Below are positions 15,636-23,005 of a DNA stretch of 64,000 bases, one piece after another. The translations under genes were made by a program, and so were the position numbers. Below the pieces are notes generated by a model. The model searched no databases and had not been told where the DNA came from. It was given only the letters and a program-made list of their open reading frames with translations. The DNA is from Alphaproteobacteria bacterium (lineage in GTDB: Bacteria > Myxococcota_A > UBA796 > CAJQPC01), in the NCBI GenBank assembly GCA_020632795.1, contig JACKEV010000013.1:310001-374000 (forward strand). Reading direction: 5' to 3'. Each line of letters begins with the position of its first letter. The stretch's first letter is position 1.

Positions 15636-16801
15636 CACTGCACCTCGGTCATGTCGTTGAACCATCGCTGCACGTGGGGCAGGCCCATCTGCACCGCCCC
15701 CCCGTGATCCCGCGCCCCCACGCTGAGCAGGCTGGCCGCGCCCCCCTCGGCCCACATGTGGTCGAACGCGCCGGTGGCGTCGGCGGGCGACACGTCGGTG
15801 TCCTCCTCGCCATAGATCAGCCGGAACTCCGTCTCGGGCACCCAGCGCCAGGTCTCGTTCTCCTCCAGCGCCAGGGTGAACCAGTTGTCCCGGCCCGCCT
15901 CGATGTCGGCGAGCATCGCCTCGGTGTAGAGGTCCTCGGGCGCCTCTGGCAGCGCCGCGTCGATCTCGTCGAAGGTGGCGCCGCCGTCGAACAGCGCGGG
16001 CACGACGTCGACGTACGCCGACTGGAGGATGGAGGAGAGCGGCTGGCCGTAGATGTGCGCGTAGGCGTTCGCCACGTAGGCCAGGTAGTAGCTGCGGTCC
16101 TGCTCGATGGCGTAGGGGAGGGCGATGTCGCGGAGGTTGTAGGGTCCGGCCAGCCCGGCGGCGCGGCGCAGGGTCAGGCCGGTGGGGTTGTCGACCTGGA
16201 GCCTGCGCTGCACGCCGGCCGACACGGTCGCGCCCTGGGAGAAGCCGACCAGCCCCAACTCCGGCGCGGCGCCCAGCGCCTCGGCGGCGAGCCCGGCGAT
16301 GCTGAGCAGGTCGACCACCGCGTTCACGGTGCTCTCGGTGTGCAGGTAGGGCGGGATCTCCTCGGACACGCCCAGCCCGATGTAGTCGGCCCCCACGACC
16401 AGCCAGCCGTCCCCGGCGAAGACCGCCGACACCGCCAGGCCCTCCAGGGAGCCCGGCGAGGACAGCGCGTTGGCGCGGATGGCGTTGGTCCCGTGCTGCC
16501 AGCTCACGACGCCCTTGATGTCGCCGTCGGGCACCGCCATGAGGCCCGACACCGGCACGACCCGCCCGTCGAAGCTGGTGGTCTCGTAGCGGACCTGCAT
16601 CAGGGTGTAGCCGGTGGTGGTCTCGACCGGGCCTTCGAAGCCGATGAGCTGGAGGATCTGGAGGGCGTCCAGGGGGGTGGCGTGCGCCCGGGTCTCCCAT
16701 TCGACGACGCGGTCGCCGAAGTCCACGGCGGACAGGCCGTCCAGGGGGTCGTCGGCGGGGGCAGCGCAGGCGAGCAGCAGCAGGGCGAGGGGGAGCGTCA
16801 T
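15635..16801 (-). CDS. Secreted alpha/beta-hydrolase lipoprotein (lipase-like)
   Basis: A 388-aa protein. I chose the ATG at 16801 because it gives a lipoprotein signal ending in LLLLAC (Cys12). The alpha/beta-hydrolase fold is indicated by VVSWQHGTN (oxyanion region), the nucleophile elbow GFSQG (Ser in about the middle of the chain), a late Asp in IYGEEDTDVSP and a C-terminal His in GARDHGG. This order and spacing resemble bacterial secretory lipases/esterases of the prolyl-oligopeptidase-like group. The protein is envelope-anchored and probably cleaves esters outside the cytoplasm. It is upstream of, and coupled to, the small beta-barrel protein gene. Confidence 0.83.
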   Translation of the reverse strand: MTLPLALLLLACAAPADDPLDGLSAVDFGDRVVEWETRAHATPLDALQILQLIGFEGPVETTTGYTLMQVRYETTSFDGRVVPVSGLMAVPDGDIKGVVSWQHGTNAIRANALSSPGSLEGLAVSAVFAGDGWLVVGADYIGLGVSEEIPPYLHTESTVNAVVDLLSIAGLAAEALGAAPELGLVGFSQGATVSAGVQRRLQVDNPTGLTLRRAAGLAGPYNLRDIALPYAIEQDRSYYLAYVANAYAHIYGQPLSSILQSAYVDVVPALFDGGATFDEIDAALPEAPEDLYTEAMLADIEAGRDNWFTLALEENETWRWVPETEFRLIYGEEDTDVSPADATGAFDHMWAEGGAASLLSVGARDHGGAVQMGLPHVQRWFNDMTEVQ

Positions 16802-16968
16802 GTGCGCCTCGCGGGGGTCGAGCGGGTTCGTCCGGTGGAACACCGGAGCGGCTGCGGGGTGTCACCGCGAGGGGCCCGCTGCTGGGACCGGACCGCAGCG
16901 GGGGGGCCGGGGGGATGCGCGCCCCGGGCCGTGATAGCTTGCCCGGAGCAGCGAGCTTGAGGTGAAGC

Positions 16969-18246
16969 GTGCCCAAGGCGACAGACAGTGACGGCGTCCT
17001 CCGGGCCTTCGATCCGTGGCGCCAGCTCGGGCCCGACGACGACGACCTCTGGGTGAACCTGTGGGCGGCTCGCGAGGAGATCGAGCTGGGGCGGGCGCTA
17101 CAGCGTGAGCTTCGCTCCAACGACGCCCTGCTGCGGGTGCTGGTCATCGGCCACCGGGGCACCGGCAAGACCACCGAGCTGCGGCGCCTGGGTGCCTTGC
17201 TTCGGCGCGACCACATCGTGCGCGAGCTGGCCATCGACGATGTCCTGGAGATGGAGGACCTGTCGCTGGTCGATCTCGTCCTGGCGCTGCTCAAGGAGGT
17301 GCTGGACCTCGCGTCCACGCACGATCTGGCCTTGCCAGGGCAGCTTCTGGACAACCTCAAGCAGTGGGGCCTCTCGGTCACCAGGACATTGGTGCACGGC
17401 TGGGGCGTGGACTTCGATGCGACGAGCCCCCTGGGCCTCCTCCAGGCCATCGTGGGCCGGCTCAACGTGGTGCGGCGGCACCGCGTCGAGGTGCGGCAGG
17501 TGATCGAGCCTGTCCTGAGCGACCTGCTGCAGATCACCGAGCGCCTCTCCCAGACCGCCCATGAGCAGGCGGTCAAGCAGGGCAAGGGTGGCATCGTCCT
17601 GGTGATCGACGGCCTGGACCGCATGCGCTACGCCGTCTTGGAGTCGGGCCTGAGCGCCTATGAGGAGCTGCTGGTCCTCAACGCGCCGCAACTCCAGCGC
17701 TTCAAGGTGCACCTGGTCATGGCCGCGCCGGTCGGCCTGAGCGTGCAGAGCCGCGCGGACCAGCACTGGCAGCTCCAGCACGTCTCCAACGTCAAGCTGC
17801 GCACACGGGAGGGGGCGCTGATCGATGCGCATCGGGCGGAGCTGGTCCGTCTGGTCTCCGAGCGGGCCGACATCGACAGGGTATTTGAGAGCGGCCGCGC
17901 GGCGGTGGAGCAGGCGGCGGAGTGGAGCGGCGGGAACGTGCGGGATCTGCTCCGCATCATCCACGGCGCAGCCCGCCTGGACTTCTCCCCACGCATCGCC
18001 GACGCGAAGCTGCGGCAGGCCGCCGAGCGGTACGGCAGCGATTTGTGGGCCCGCACGGTGGAGCAGGCCGAACGGAGCTACCTGGACGAGGTGGGCGACG
18101 GCGCCCGGGACCTCACCGCGGACGCGCGCCTCCAGCGGCTGCTGCAGCTTGGCATCATGCTGCATTACCGGAACGCCCGGCACTGGTGTGCGGTGCACCC
18201 CTGCGTGCGGCTGGTGCGAGGGGCGTCGGCGCCAGGGTCGCGGTGA
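16969..18246 (+). CDS. AAA/STAND-like P-loop ATPase, first gene of a coupled pair
   Basis: A 425-aa cytoplasmic protein. Walker A is GHRGTGKTT (61-69) and Walker B is the hydrophobic strand ending VIDGLDR (about 212-218), the pattern of ORC/STAND/KAP-type NTPases in bacterial conflict systems. Further helices follow with an ATPase-lid-like SGGNVRDLLRII stretch near residue 325, which resembles the sensor-2 region. The C-terminus has a Cys/His pair (WCAVHPC). The start is GTG with GAGGTGAA upstream. The stop overlaps the GTG of the next gene (GTGA), so the two are translated together. A two-gene defence or regulatory module is an inference; no known system was matched. Confidence 0.8.
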   Translation: MPKATDSDGVLRAFDPWRQLGPDDDDLWVNLWAAREEIELGRALQRELRSNDALLRVLVIGHRGTGKTTELRRLGALLRRDHIVRELAIDDVLEMEDLSLVDLVLALLKEVLDLASTHDLALPGQLLDNLKQWGLSVTRTLVHGWGVDFDATSPLGLLQAIVGRLNVVRRHRVEVRQVIEPVLSDLLQITERLSQTAHEQAVKQGKGGIVLVIDGLDRMRYAVLESGLSAYEELLVLNAPQLQRFKVHLVMAAPVGLSVQSRADQHWQLQHVSNVKLRTREGALIDAHRAELVRLVSERADIDRVFESGRAAVEQAAEWSGGNVRDLLRIIHGAARLDFSPRIADAKLRQAAERYGSDLWARTVEQAERSYLDEVGDGARDLTADARLQRLLQLGIMLHYRNARHWCAVHPCVRLVRGASAPGSR

Positions 18247-20015
18247 TCCCGAGGGACCCTCGCCAGGAGCTGGAGCTCCTGATGCGTGATCTCCGGCGTC
18301 GGCTGCCGGGGATGGTGGTGGTGGCGGTGTGTGGGTATTCCAGTGAACGCCACTCCATACTCCACGGACCGCTCTCCGAGGTTACCTCCGACGCGTTGAT
18401 TCAGCAGCCGGGTATCCCAGTATCTGTTGTCGACGAGTTTCCCGACGATGCGGTTGTCCATCTGGTCGCCCCGTCCGAACCGATGGAGGCTGAGCGATGG
18501 TGGGTCGATGCGAATCGGACTAGGGAGCGATTGATCCGCCGGAAGGGGCAGGCTGTGCTCTGGACCGAGTACAATCAGTACGCACATGCTGCAAGTTGGG
18601 CGCCAGATCTGTTTTCGATGTTGGCCGGAACGTATTGGCTGGACGGCGCCAACCAGGACGTGATCACTGTACCGGCACCCGCCGAGATTATCGTCCGGGA
18701 ACGCTCCAGATGGTCGATGGAGAGGTTGCCCGTCTCCTTTCCTTTTGAGGTCCCTGGTCAGCAGCGGCGCTTGGCAGATGTCTGGATACCGCGCAAAATA
18801 TCGATCAACGGAATGGGGGGTGATTCTCTGGATGTTTTGATCAAGCGGCCTGGTACGCGGTGGTTGGTGACACCAGGGGTTGGTGCATCAACCTTGTTGT
18901 TGGCGCTATCATGCCGCTTGGTCGAGGTAGGGCGTCTACCTGAGCACGTCAAACTTGGTGATCCTCCAGATCCCTTGACGGAGGCTAGCGGGCCGTCGGA
19001 GCCGGTGGCAGCCGAACGAGCGGACCCAGCGACGCACGCGGCCACCGAGCCCTGGCAGTGGTCCATCGTGGATACATGGCTTGAACCAGAGTATTCACGG
19101 TTTTTGGGTCCGTCCAGGTTCGAGGACTGGTGGGAACGAGAGCGTGAGAGTCTGCTTACTCCCGAACTTGAGGCGCTCGACAAGATACTCCCCTTGGAAT
19201 TGGACGAACCTCTTTTTCAAGACTTCTGTGAAGTTCCGCCTGGGGAATTGTGGAGTCCTTCATGGTCGATGGATCGGAAACTGAGTGCGTTGGCTGAGCT
19301 GCTGGCATTGGGAATGGACCAATCCCACTTGAGTTCAGAGGCACGGCGACGGGTAGTCGACGCCATGACCTTAGAAGAAGAGATGCAGGACATCAGGGCT
19401 GAATACTTGGATTGGAAGACGCCATTCTTGGTCTTCAACGCGCCATCCGTGAAGATCCATCACTGGCGCCCTGGCTCCCGCCTCATGCTCAAGGAAGGCC
19501 TGTACGGAGGCACCCGCAACCTCGTCCTCCTACCCCTCACCCACGACGAAGCCCTCCAACTCCTCACCCACCGCCTGGGCACCCCCGAGCGCGCAAAAAC
19601 CTGCCTCTCGTGCCTCCCTGACGACGAGCGCTTGTACAACCCCATACAGTTCATGCCCCTCGACCTGCTGGGCATCGCTGCGCTCTGGGAGCGCGATGGG
19701 GAGATCCCGGTGTCCGTCAAGGAACGGCACCGACGTCTGTGCCGCCTTCACCTGTCCCAGAGCGTGCCCCCCGAGGACATCCCCGTTGCCGAAGACATCC
19801 TACGCGCGCTCTGGCCGGCCTACGAGCACGAGGACTGGCTCAAACTCTCCGAGGTCGTTCGCATCACCCGGGACGCCCTGGAGCCCCACGGTCAGCATGA
19901 CGCGGCGGCGAGCTGGCTGGGCTCGCTCACCCGGCCCGACGGCGTGCTGATCAGCGACATGCGGGGCGTCCGGCCACGCTACCCCCACCTGGTCCGAGCG
20001 CTCGTGCTGCGTTGA
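18243..20015 (+). CDS. 590-aa protein of unknown function with degenerate P-loop, partner of the AAA ATPase
   Basis: The GTG start overlaps the ATPase stop. Residues 1-135 contain WWVDANRTRERLI, then AVLWTEYN, then SWAPDLFSM. This resembles the module 'LN..R..L....vlWl....APDLws' that I recall from NTPase-linked bacterial effector proteins (recollection, not searched). At 209-217 VTPGVGAST looks like a Walker A loop in which the essential Lys is Ala215 and the first Gly is lost, so ATP hydrolysis is unlikely. The rest is unrecognised and largely helical. Base composition is mosaic. The stretch of about 18300-19440 is visibly less GC-rich with relaxed codon choice, while both ends look like host DNA. 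Downstream lie fragments of duplicated genes. The function is unknown. Confidence 0.7.
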   Translation: MIPRDPRQELELLMRDLRRRLPGMVVVAVCGYSSERHSILHGPLSEVTSDALIQQPGIPVSVVDEFPDDAVVHLVAPSEPMEAERWWVDANRTRERLIRRKGQAVLWTEYNQYAHAASWAPDLFSMLAGTYWLDGANQDVITVPAPAEIIVRERSRWSMERLPVSFPFEVPGQQRRLADVWIPRKISINGMGGDSLDVLIKRPGTRWLVTPGVGASTLLLALSCRLVEVGRLPEHVKLGDPPDPLTEASGPSEPVAAERADPATHAATEPWQWSIVDTWLEPEYSRFLGPSRFEDWWERERESLLTPELEALDKILPLELDEPLFQDFCEVPPGELWSPSWSMDRKLSALAELLALGMDQSHLSSEARRRVVDAMTLEEEMQDIRAEYLDWKTPFLVFNAPSVKIHHWRPGSRLMLKEGLYGGTRNLVLLPLTHDEALQLLTHRLGTPERAKTCLSCLPDDERLYNPIQFMPLDLLGIAALWERDGEIPVSVKERHRRLCRLHLSQSVPPEDIPVAEDILRALWPAYEHEDWLKLSEVVRITRDALEPHGQHDAAASWLGSLTRPDGVLISDMRGVRPRYPHLVRALVLR

Positions 20016-20041
20016 AACGACGTCGCCGTCGGCTTGAACCT

Positions 20042-20080
20042 CGACGCCCTCATGGAGAGACCCATGCTCGACCCCTTCAA
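20042..20080 (+). repeat. Direct repeat copying the 5' end of the methyltransferase gene (partner 22340-22378)
   Basis: The 39 bases from 20042 match 22340-22378 with one difference. The copied segment holds the ribosome site GGAGAG, the ATG and the first five codons of the methyltransferase gene at 22362. In this copy the frame reads M-L-D-P-F-N-T-T and stops. It is a broken 5' fragment left by duplication or rearrangement beside the ATPase pair. Confidence 0.85.
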
Positions 20081-20125
20081 CACGACATGACCCTCTTCTT
20101 GACTGTGCAGCAGGTTGAAGGCTAG

Positions 20126-20239
20126 GTGACGATCCTCGATGAGCAGGACGTCGCCCCCCTGCTGCGCGCGGTTCGCCCGGACATCTACGCCAAGGGACCC
20201 GCCCAGCGTTGGTCGAGGGGCAGAGGAGCCGCAGGGTGA
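20126..20239 (+). pseudogene. hldC: Fragment of an hldC-like adenylyltransferase gene
   Basis: Codons from the GTG at 20126 read VTILDEQDVAPLLRAVRPD and then IYAKG, against VTLFDEVDVAPLLRAVRPD and IHAKG in the intact hldC. At DNA level 20147-20196 matches 14909-14958 at all but three of 50 positions. Neither the N-terminal HxGH part nor the C-terminus is present, and the frame ends 16 codons later at 20237-20239. It is a decayed partial copy of this hldC or of a close paralogue. It lies between the 590-aa gene and the methyltransferase fusion. Confidence 0.85.
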
Positions 20240-20265
20240 GGAGCCGCATCATGCCCCCGAGCAGC

Positions 20266-22173
20266 TCAGGCTCCCTGAAGGCGGGGCGATGGCGTCCCGC
20301 CAGAGGCCGCGACGCGCCTCTGCGCCGCCTCCAGGATGGCCCGCAGCAGGTCGGCGTACGACCAACCGGCCAGCTCGGCCATCCGGTTCAGCTTGCCGTT
20401 CCTGCTCCAGCCGGGGTTCGGGTTCACCTCGATCAGTCGAGGGTGCCCCTGCGCATCGCACCGGAAGTCCAACCGGCCGTAGTCTCGGCAGCCCACCCGC
20501 TCGAACAGCCGGAGCGAGGTGTCCTTCAGGAACTGTGCAACCTCCTCCCTCACCTGGGCACGTCGGTGGCGAACCTCGGTCCAGTACGGTGAGGCCCGAT
20601 CCCACTTGGAAGCGTAGGCCAGGATCGGTGGCAGGCCTTCGGGCAGGCCGCTGTAGTCGTACTCCAGGATGGGAAGCGCCTCCACCCCAAGCCCCGGGTT
20701 GCCGATGAGCCCCACCGAGAACTCTGCCCCGTCCAGGTACTCCTGGAGGAGCAGCGGCTCGCCGGGGATCTGCTGCCGGAGGCGCGCCACGGCGGCACGG
20801 GCCTCCTCGATGGTGTGGACCACGGACTCTGGCCAGATCCCTCGGGAGCCGTCCCCGCGGACCGGCTTCACGAGCGCGGGCAGCGGCGGATGCAGGGGAA
20901 CGGGCTCGTCGGCCTCCAGTTGGATCTCGGCCGGGACGGCGATGGAGAGCTGTCGGGCGATCGCGGAGACCACACCCTTGTCGAAGCACCGCGTCAGGCC
21001 GGCCGGGCCCGCGCCGGAGTACGGGACGCCCAGCATCTCCAGGAGCGCTGGGATGTGGGCCTCCATGGTGGCGTCGTTTGAGAAGCCCTCGTCGCAGAGG
21101 TTGAAGACGAAGTCCGGCGGCGCGCGTCGAAGGGAGGACAGCAGGGAGCGGTGGTCGTCGAGGACGGTGAAGGTGTAGCCGTCGATCGCGTCGAGGGCCT
21201 CGCGCAGGCGACGGAGGGTGTCGTGGTCCTCGGCGCCGAACCTGCCGCCGGGCTTCATCCGAGCCGGCAGTCGGGGGTCCCCCAGCAGCACGGTGACGTC
21301 GCGAAGGGGCGCACCCGAGGTGCTGCGTAACGCCGCCCTGGGCCTCCGGGCGGTGATGAAGAGCCGGTTCGCCATCATGCCGAGGTCCTGGTTTCGGGCG
21401 GAGGGCGTCTCGTAGCCCGTCTCGCAGCGAACCGCCTCGAAGCCCATGTCCTCCAGCAGCGCGCAGATCTGGTCGGCGGAGTACGGCCGTTGGGCGTAGA
21501 ACTGGTCCACGATCACGCCCTCCTCGGCGTCGACCACCACCTCCCGGCTCACCAGGCGGGTCCCGTCCGCGGAGAGCGCCCGCTCCCGGCACACCAGCAT
21601 CCGGGCGTCGATCCACTCCCAGCTGCGCGCGTCGAAGTTCGCGCGCAGCCAGGCGCCGTCGGAGATGTCCAGCACCAGGGTGCCTCCAGGGGCGAGCAGC
21701 CGCCTCACCGACTCCAGGACGCGCCTATCGTCGTCCGCGTGGTCGAAGTAGCCGAAGGAGTTGCCCAGCAGGAGCACCGCGTCGACGGGCCCCAGGGCGG
21801 GGTCCAGGTGTCGGGCGTCGCCCTCGTGCAGCTCGACGTCCAGGCTCGCGAAGGCCGCGCGCGCCCGGCCCAGCCGGAGCAGATCCGGCGAGCCGTCCAC
21901 CCCGATGAGGCGGGAGAAGCCTCGTCGGGCCAGCTCCAGCAGGTGCCGGCCCTGCCCACAGCACAGATCCAGGATCCGATCGTCCCGCTCCAGCTGGGCG
22001 AGCTGGAGGATCCGGTCGATCTCCAGCGCGGTGATGCGCGGATCCTCGACGACATCGGCGTCTGTCTTGATGTACAGATCATTGAACAGGTGCCGCCACC
22101 AGTCCTCGGGGAGGTGCCGCTCCAGATCCTGGACCGGCCCGAGGGTGCGCGGGGGCGTGTTGCCGTCTGACAT
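20266..22173 (-). CDS. Fusion of SAM methyltransferase and D-Ala-D-Ala-ligase-like ATP-grasp enzyme
   Basis: A 635-aa two-domain protein. Residues about 20-300 are a class I methyltransferase: motif I LDLCCGQGRH (68-77), then VDGSPDLL (motif II acid) and DAVLLLGNSFGYF (motif IV). Residues about 310-620 are an ATP-grasp ligase of the D-alanine-D-alanine ligase group: KPVRGDGSRGI, LLQEYLDGAEFSVGLIG, and a metal/ATP end strand DYGRLDFR followed by IEVNPNPG. The likely chemistry is ATP-dependent amide bond formation between amino-acid-like substrates, with methylation of one partner. The ATG at 22173 is chosen because the residues before it are not family-like. It diverges from a second methyltransferase gene. 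The domain calls are strong; the product is unknown. Confidence 0.88.
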   Translation of the reverse strand: MSDGNTPPRTLGPVQDLERHLPEDWWRHLFNDLYIKTDADVVEDPRITALEIDRILQLAQLERDDRILDLCCGQGRHLLELARRGFSRLIGVDGSPDLLRLGRARAAFASLDVELHEGDARHLDPALGPVDAVLLLGNSFGYFDHADDDRRVLESVRRLLAPGGTLVLDISDGAWLRANFDARSWEWIDARMLVCRERALSADGTRLVSREVVVDAEEGVIVDQFYAQRPYSADQICALLEDMGFEAVRCETGYETPSARNQDLGMMANRLFITARRPRAALRSTSGAPLRDVTVLLGDPRLPARMKPGGRFGAEDHDTLRRLREALDAIDGYTFTVLDDHRSLLSSLRRAPPDFVFNLCDEGFSNDATMEAHIPALLEMLGVPYSGAGPAGLTRCFDKGVVSAIARQLSIAVPAEIQLEADEPVPLHPPLPALVKPVRGDGSRGIWPESVVHTIEEARAAVARLRQQIPGEPLLLQEYLDGAEFSVGLIGNPGLGVEALPILEYDYSGLPEGLPPILAYASKWDRASPYWTEVRHRRAQVREEVAQFLKDTSLRLFERVGCRDYGRLDFRCDAQGHPRLIEVNPNPGWSRNGKLNRMAELAGWSYADLLRAILEAAQRRVAASGGTPSPRLQGA

Positions 22174-22361
22174 GGGGGCTCCTTGGCCACGGGCCGCAGT
22201 GTGGGGATGCGTCGCGCGCCCGATAGGTCCCACGAGGGCTCCCCCGGTGTCAACGGACGCCCGGACTGCGGGCGGTCCAGGGTCAGAACGCGCAGCGCGT
22301 CCATCTGCCGCCGCGGTTCAGGGTCCGATATGTACACCCCGACGCCTTCATGGAGAGACCC

Positions 22362-22967
22362 ATGCTCGACCCCTTCAAGGACAAGGCCCAGGACTTCGAC
22401 GCCCAGCCGATGATGCTGGACCGCGCCGCCGCCATCGGCGGGGCCGTCGTCGACAGCGTGCCCCTGAGCCCCGCCACCCGCGTGCTCGACTTCGGCGCCG
22501 GCACCGGCCTGATCTGCGAGGCCCTGGCCCCCCACGTCGGCCACATCGTGGCCGTGGACACCTCGCCGTCCATGCTGGAGAAGCTGGCCGAGAAGCCCGC
22601 GATCGCCGGCAAGGTCTCGCCGCTCTTGCGGGACATCACCGCCGAGCCCCTGGACGAGCGCTTCGACCTCATCGTGAGCGCGATGGCGATGCACCACGTC
22701 CAGGACACCGGCGGCCTGCTGCGGACCCTCGCCGGGCACCTGGTCCCCGGCGGCCGGGTCGCCCTGGTGGACCTGGACGCCGAGGACGGCAGCTTCCACC
22801 CCGCTGACATGCCCGGGGTCTTCCACGCCGGCTTCGACCGCGAGGCCCTCGGCGACCTGATGCGGGACGCGGGCTTCGAAGACCTCTCCTTCAGCACCGT
22901 GTACCGGATGCAGAAGAACGAGCGCGACTACCCGGTGTTCCTGGTCACGGGGCGGCTCGCCGGCTGA
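22362..22967 (+). CDS. Class I SAM-dependent methyltransferase
   Basis: A 201-aa cytoplasmic methyltransferase. Motif I is VLDFGAGTGLI, the acidic residue ending strand 2 is in IVAVDTSPSMLEKL, motif IV is FDLIVSAMAMHHV, and LVPGGRVALVDLD is the post-motif strand. The pattern is that of small UbiE/Tam-like methyltransferases. I chose the ATG at 22362 because GGAGAG lies just upstream; a frame-matched ATG at 22350 has none. It diverges from the methyltransferase/ATP-grasp fusion. Its ribosome site and first codons are duplicated at 20042-20080. The substrate is unknown. Confidence 0.88.
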   Translation: MLDPFKDKAQDFDAQPMMLDRAAAIGGAVVDSVPLSPATRVLDFGAGTGLICEALAPHVGHIVAVDTSPSMLEKLAEKPAIAGKVSPLLRDITAEPLDERFDLIVSAMAMHHVQDTGGLLRTLAGHLVPGGRVALVDLDAEDGSFHPADMPGVFHAGFDREALGDLMRDAGFEDLSFSTVYRMQKNERDYPVFLVTGRLAG

Positions 22968-23005
22968 GGGTGCGGGCGCCGCATGGACGGGGTATCCGCC
23001 CCACC

